In this document: piece after piece, positions 6,401 to 6,416 of the stretch
How the letters are laid out: the number at the start of each line of letters is the position of its first letter
Numbering within the stretch: the first letter of the stretch is position 1
DNA from: Deltaproteobacteria bacterium
Lineage (GTDB): Bacteria > Desulfobacterota > Desulfobulbia > Desulfobulbales > BM004
DNA: 6,416 nt
Direction: 5' to 3'
Assembly (NCBI GenBank): GCA_019312985.1
Contig: JAFDCC010000073.1
Location: 1 to 6,416 of the forward strand
The notes under the pieces: generated by a model
The model's input: only the letters and a program-made list of their open reading frames with translations
Told to the model about the DNA's origin: nothing
Databases searched by the model: none
Program-made: the position numbers and the translations under genes

Positions 6401-6416
6401 CGAAGACATCGGGAAC

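Noticed and set aside
5732..6409. A 225-codon minus-strand open frame antisense to argG.
   Set aside because: argG is intact with all family blocks. The antisense translation has no recognisable motif and reflects codon bias on the opposite strand.
1..6416. Looked for mobile elements, CRISPR repeats, tRNA or rRNA genes, toxin-antitoxin or defence genes.
   Set aside because: Almost the whole window is filled by seven conserved core genes, six of them complete, and the gaps are all about 200 bases or less. None shows terminal repeats, regularly spaced repeats or a tRNA-like fold that I could see.

Overview
This window looks like ordinary core chromosome from a Gram-negative bacterium, most likely a deltaproteobacterium (Desulfobacterota, Desulfobulbus/Geobacter-like). 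The evidence is an LPS-transport pair (lptA, lptB) followed by the sigma-54 gene rpoN, a high G+C composition, and protein sequences that resemble delta-group homologues as far as I can recall them. No database search was possible, so the lineage is an inference.

Left part, minus strand (about 1731 down to 1): lptA (periplasmic LPS bridge protein), then lptB (ATPase of the LPS exporter) 32 bases further on, then, after a 145-base gap, the first 90 codons of rpoN, which run off the left edge. These genes are transcribed away from the rest of the window.

Centre, 1732-1930: a divergent intergenic region holding two well-formed sigma-70-type promoters back to back. One drives lptA and one drives argB. 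Both have the -35 hexamer TTTACA and a 17-base spacer.

Right part, plus strand (1931-6400): four arginine biosynthesis genes in the order argB, argD, argF, argG. ArgB phosphorylates N-acetylglutamate. ArgD transaminates the semialdehyde made by ArgC (not in the window) to N-acetylornithine. ArgF converts ornithine to citrulline, and ArgG condenses citrulline with aspartate. argB and argD overlap by 4 bases. A 202-base AT-richer gap separates argD from argF; it contains a hairpin, weak promoter candidates and a possible RNA stem covering the argF ribosome binding site. argF and argG are 69 bases apart, and that gap contains a possible 19-codon reading frame. argG ends 16 bases before the right edge. 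argH is the natural next gene but cannot be seen.

I found no mobile element, CRISPR array, tRNA, rRNA or clearly novel system. The points most worth a second look are the argF leader, the small frame before argG, and the paired divergent promoters.
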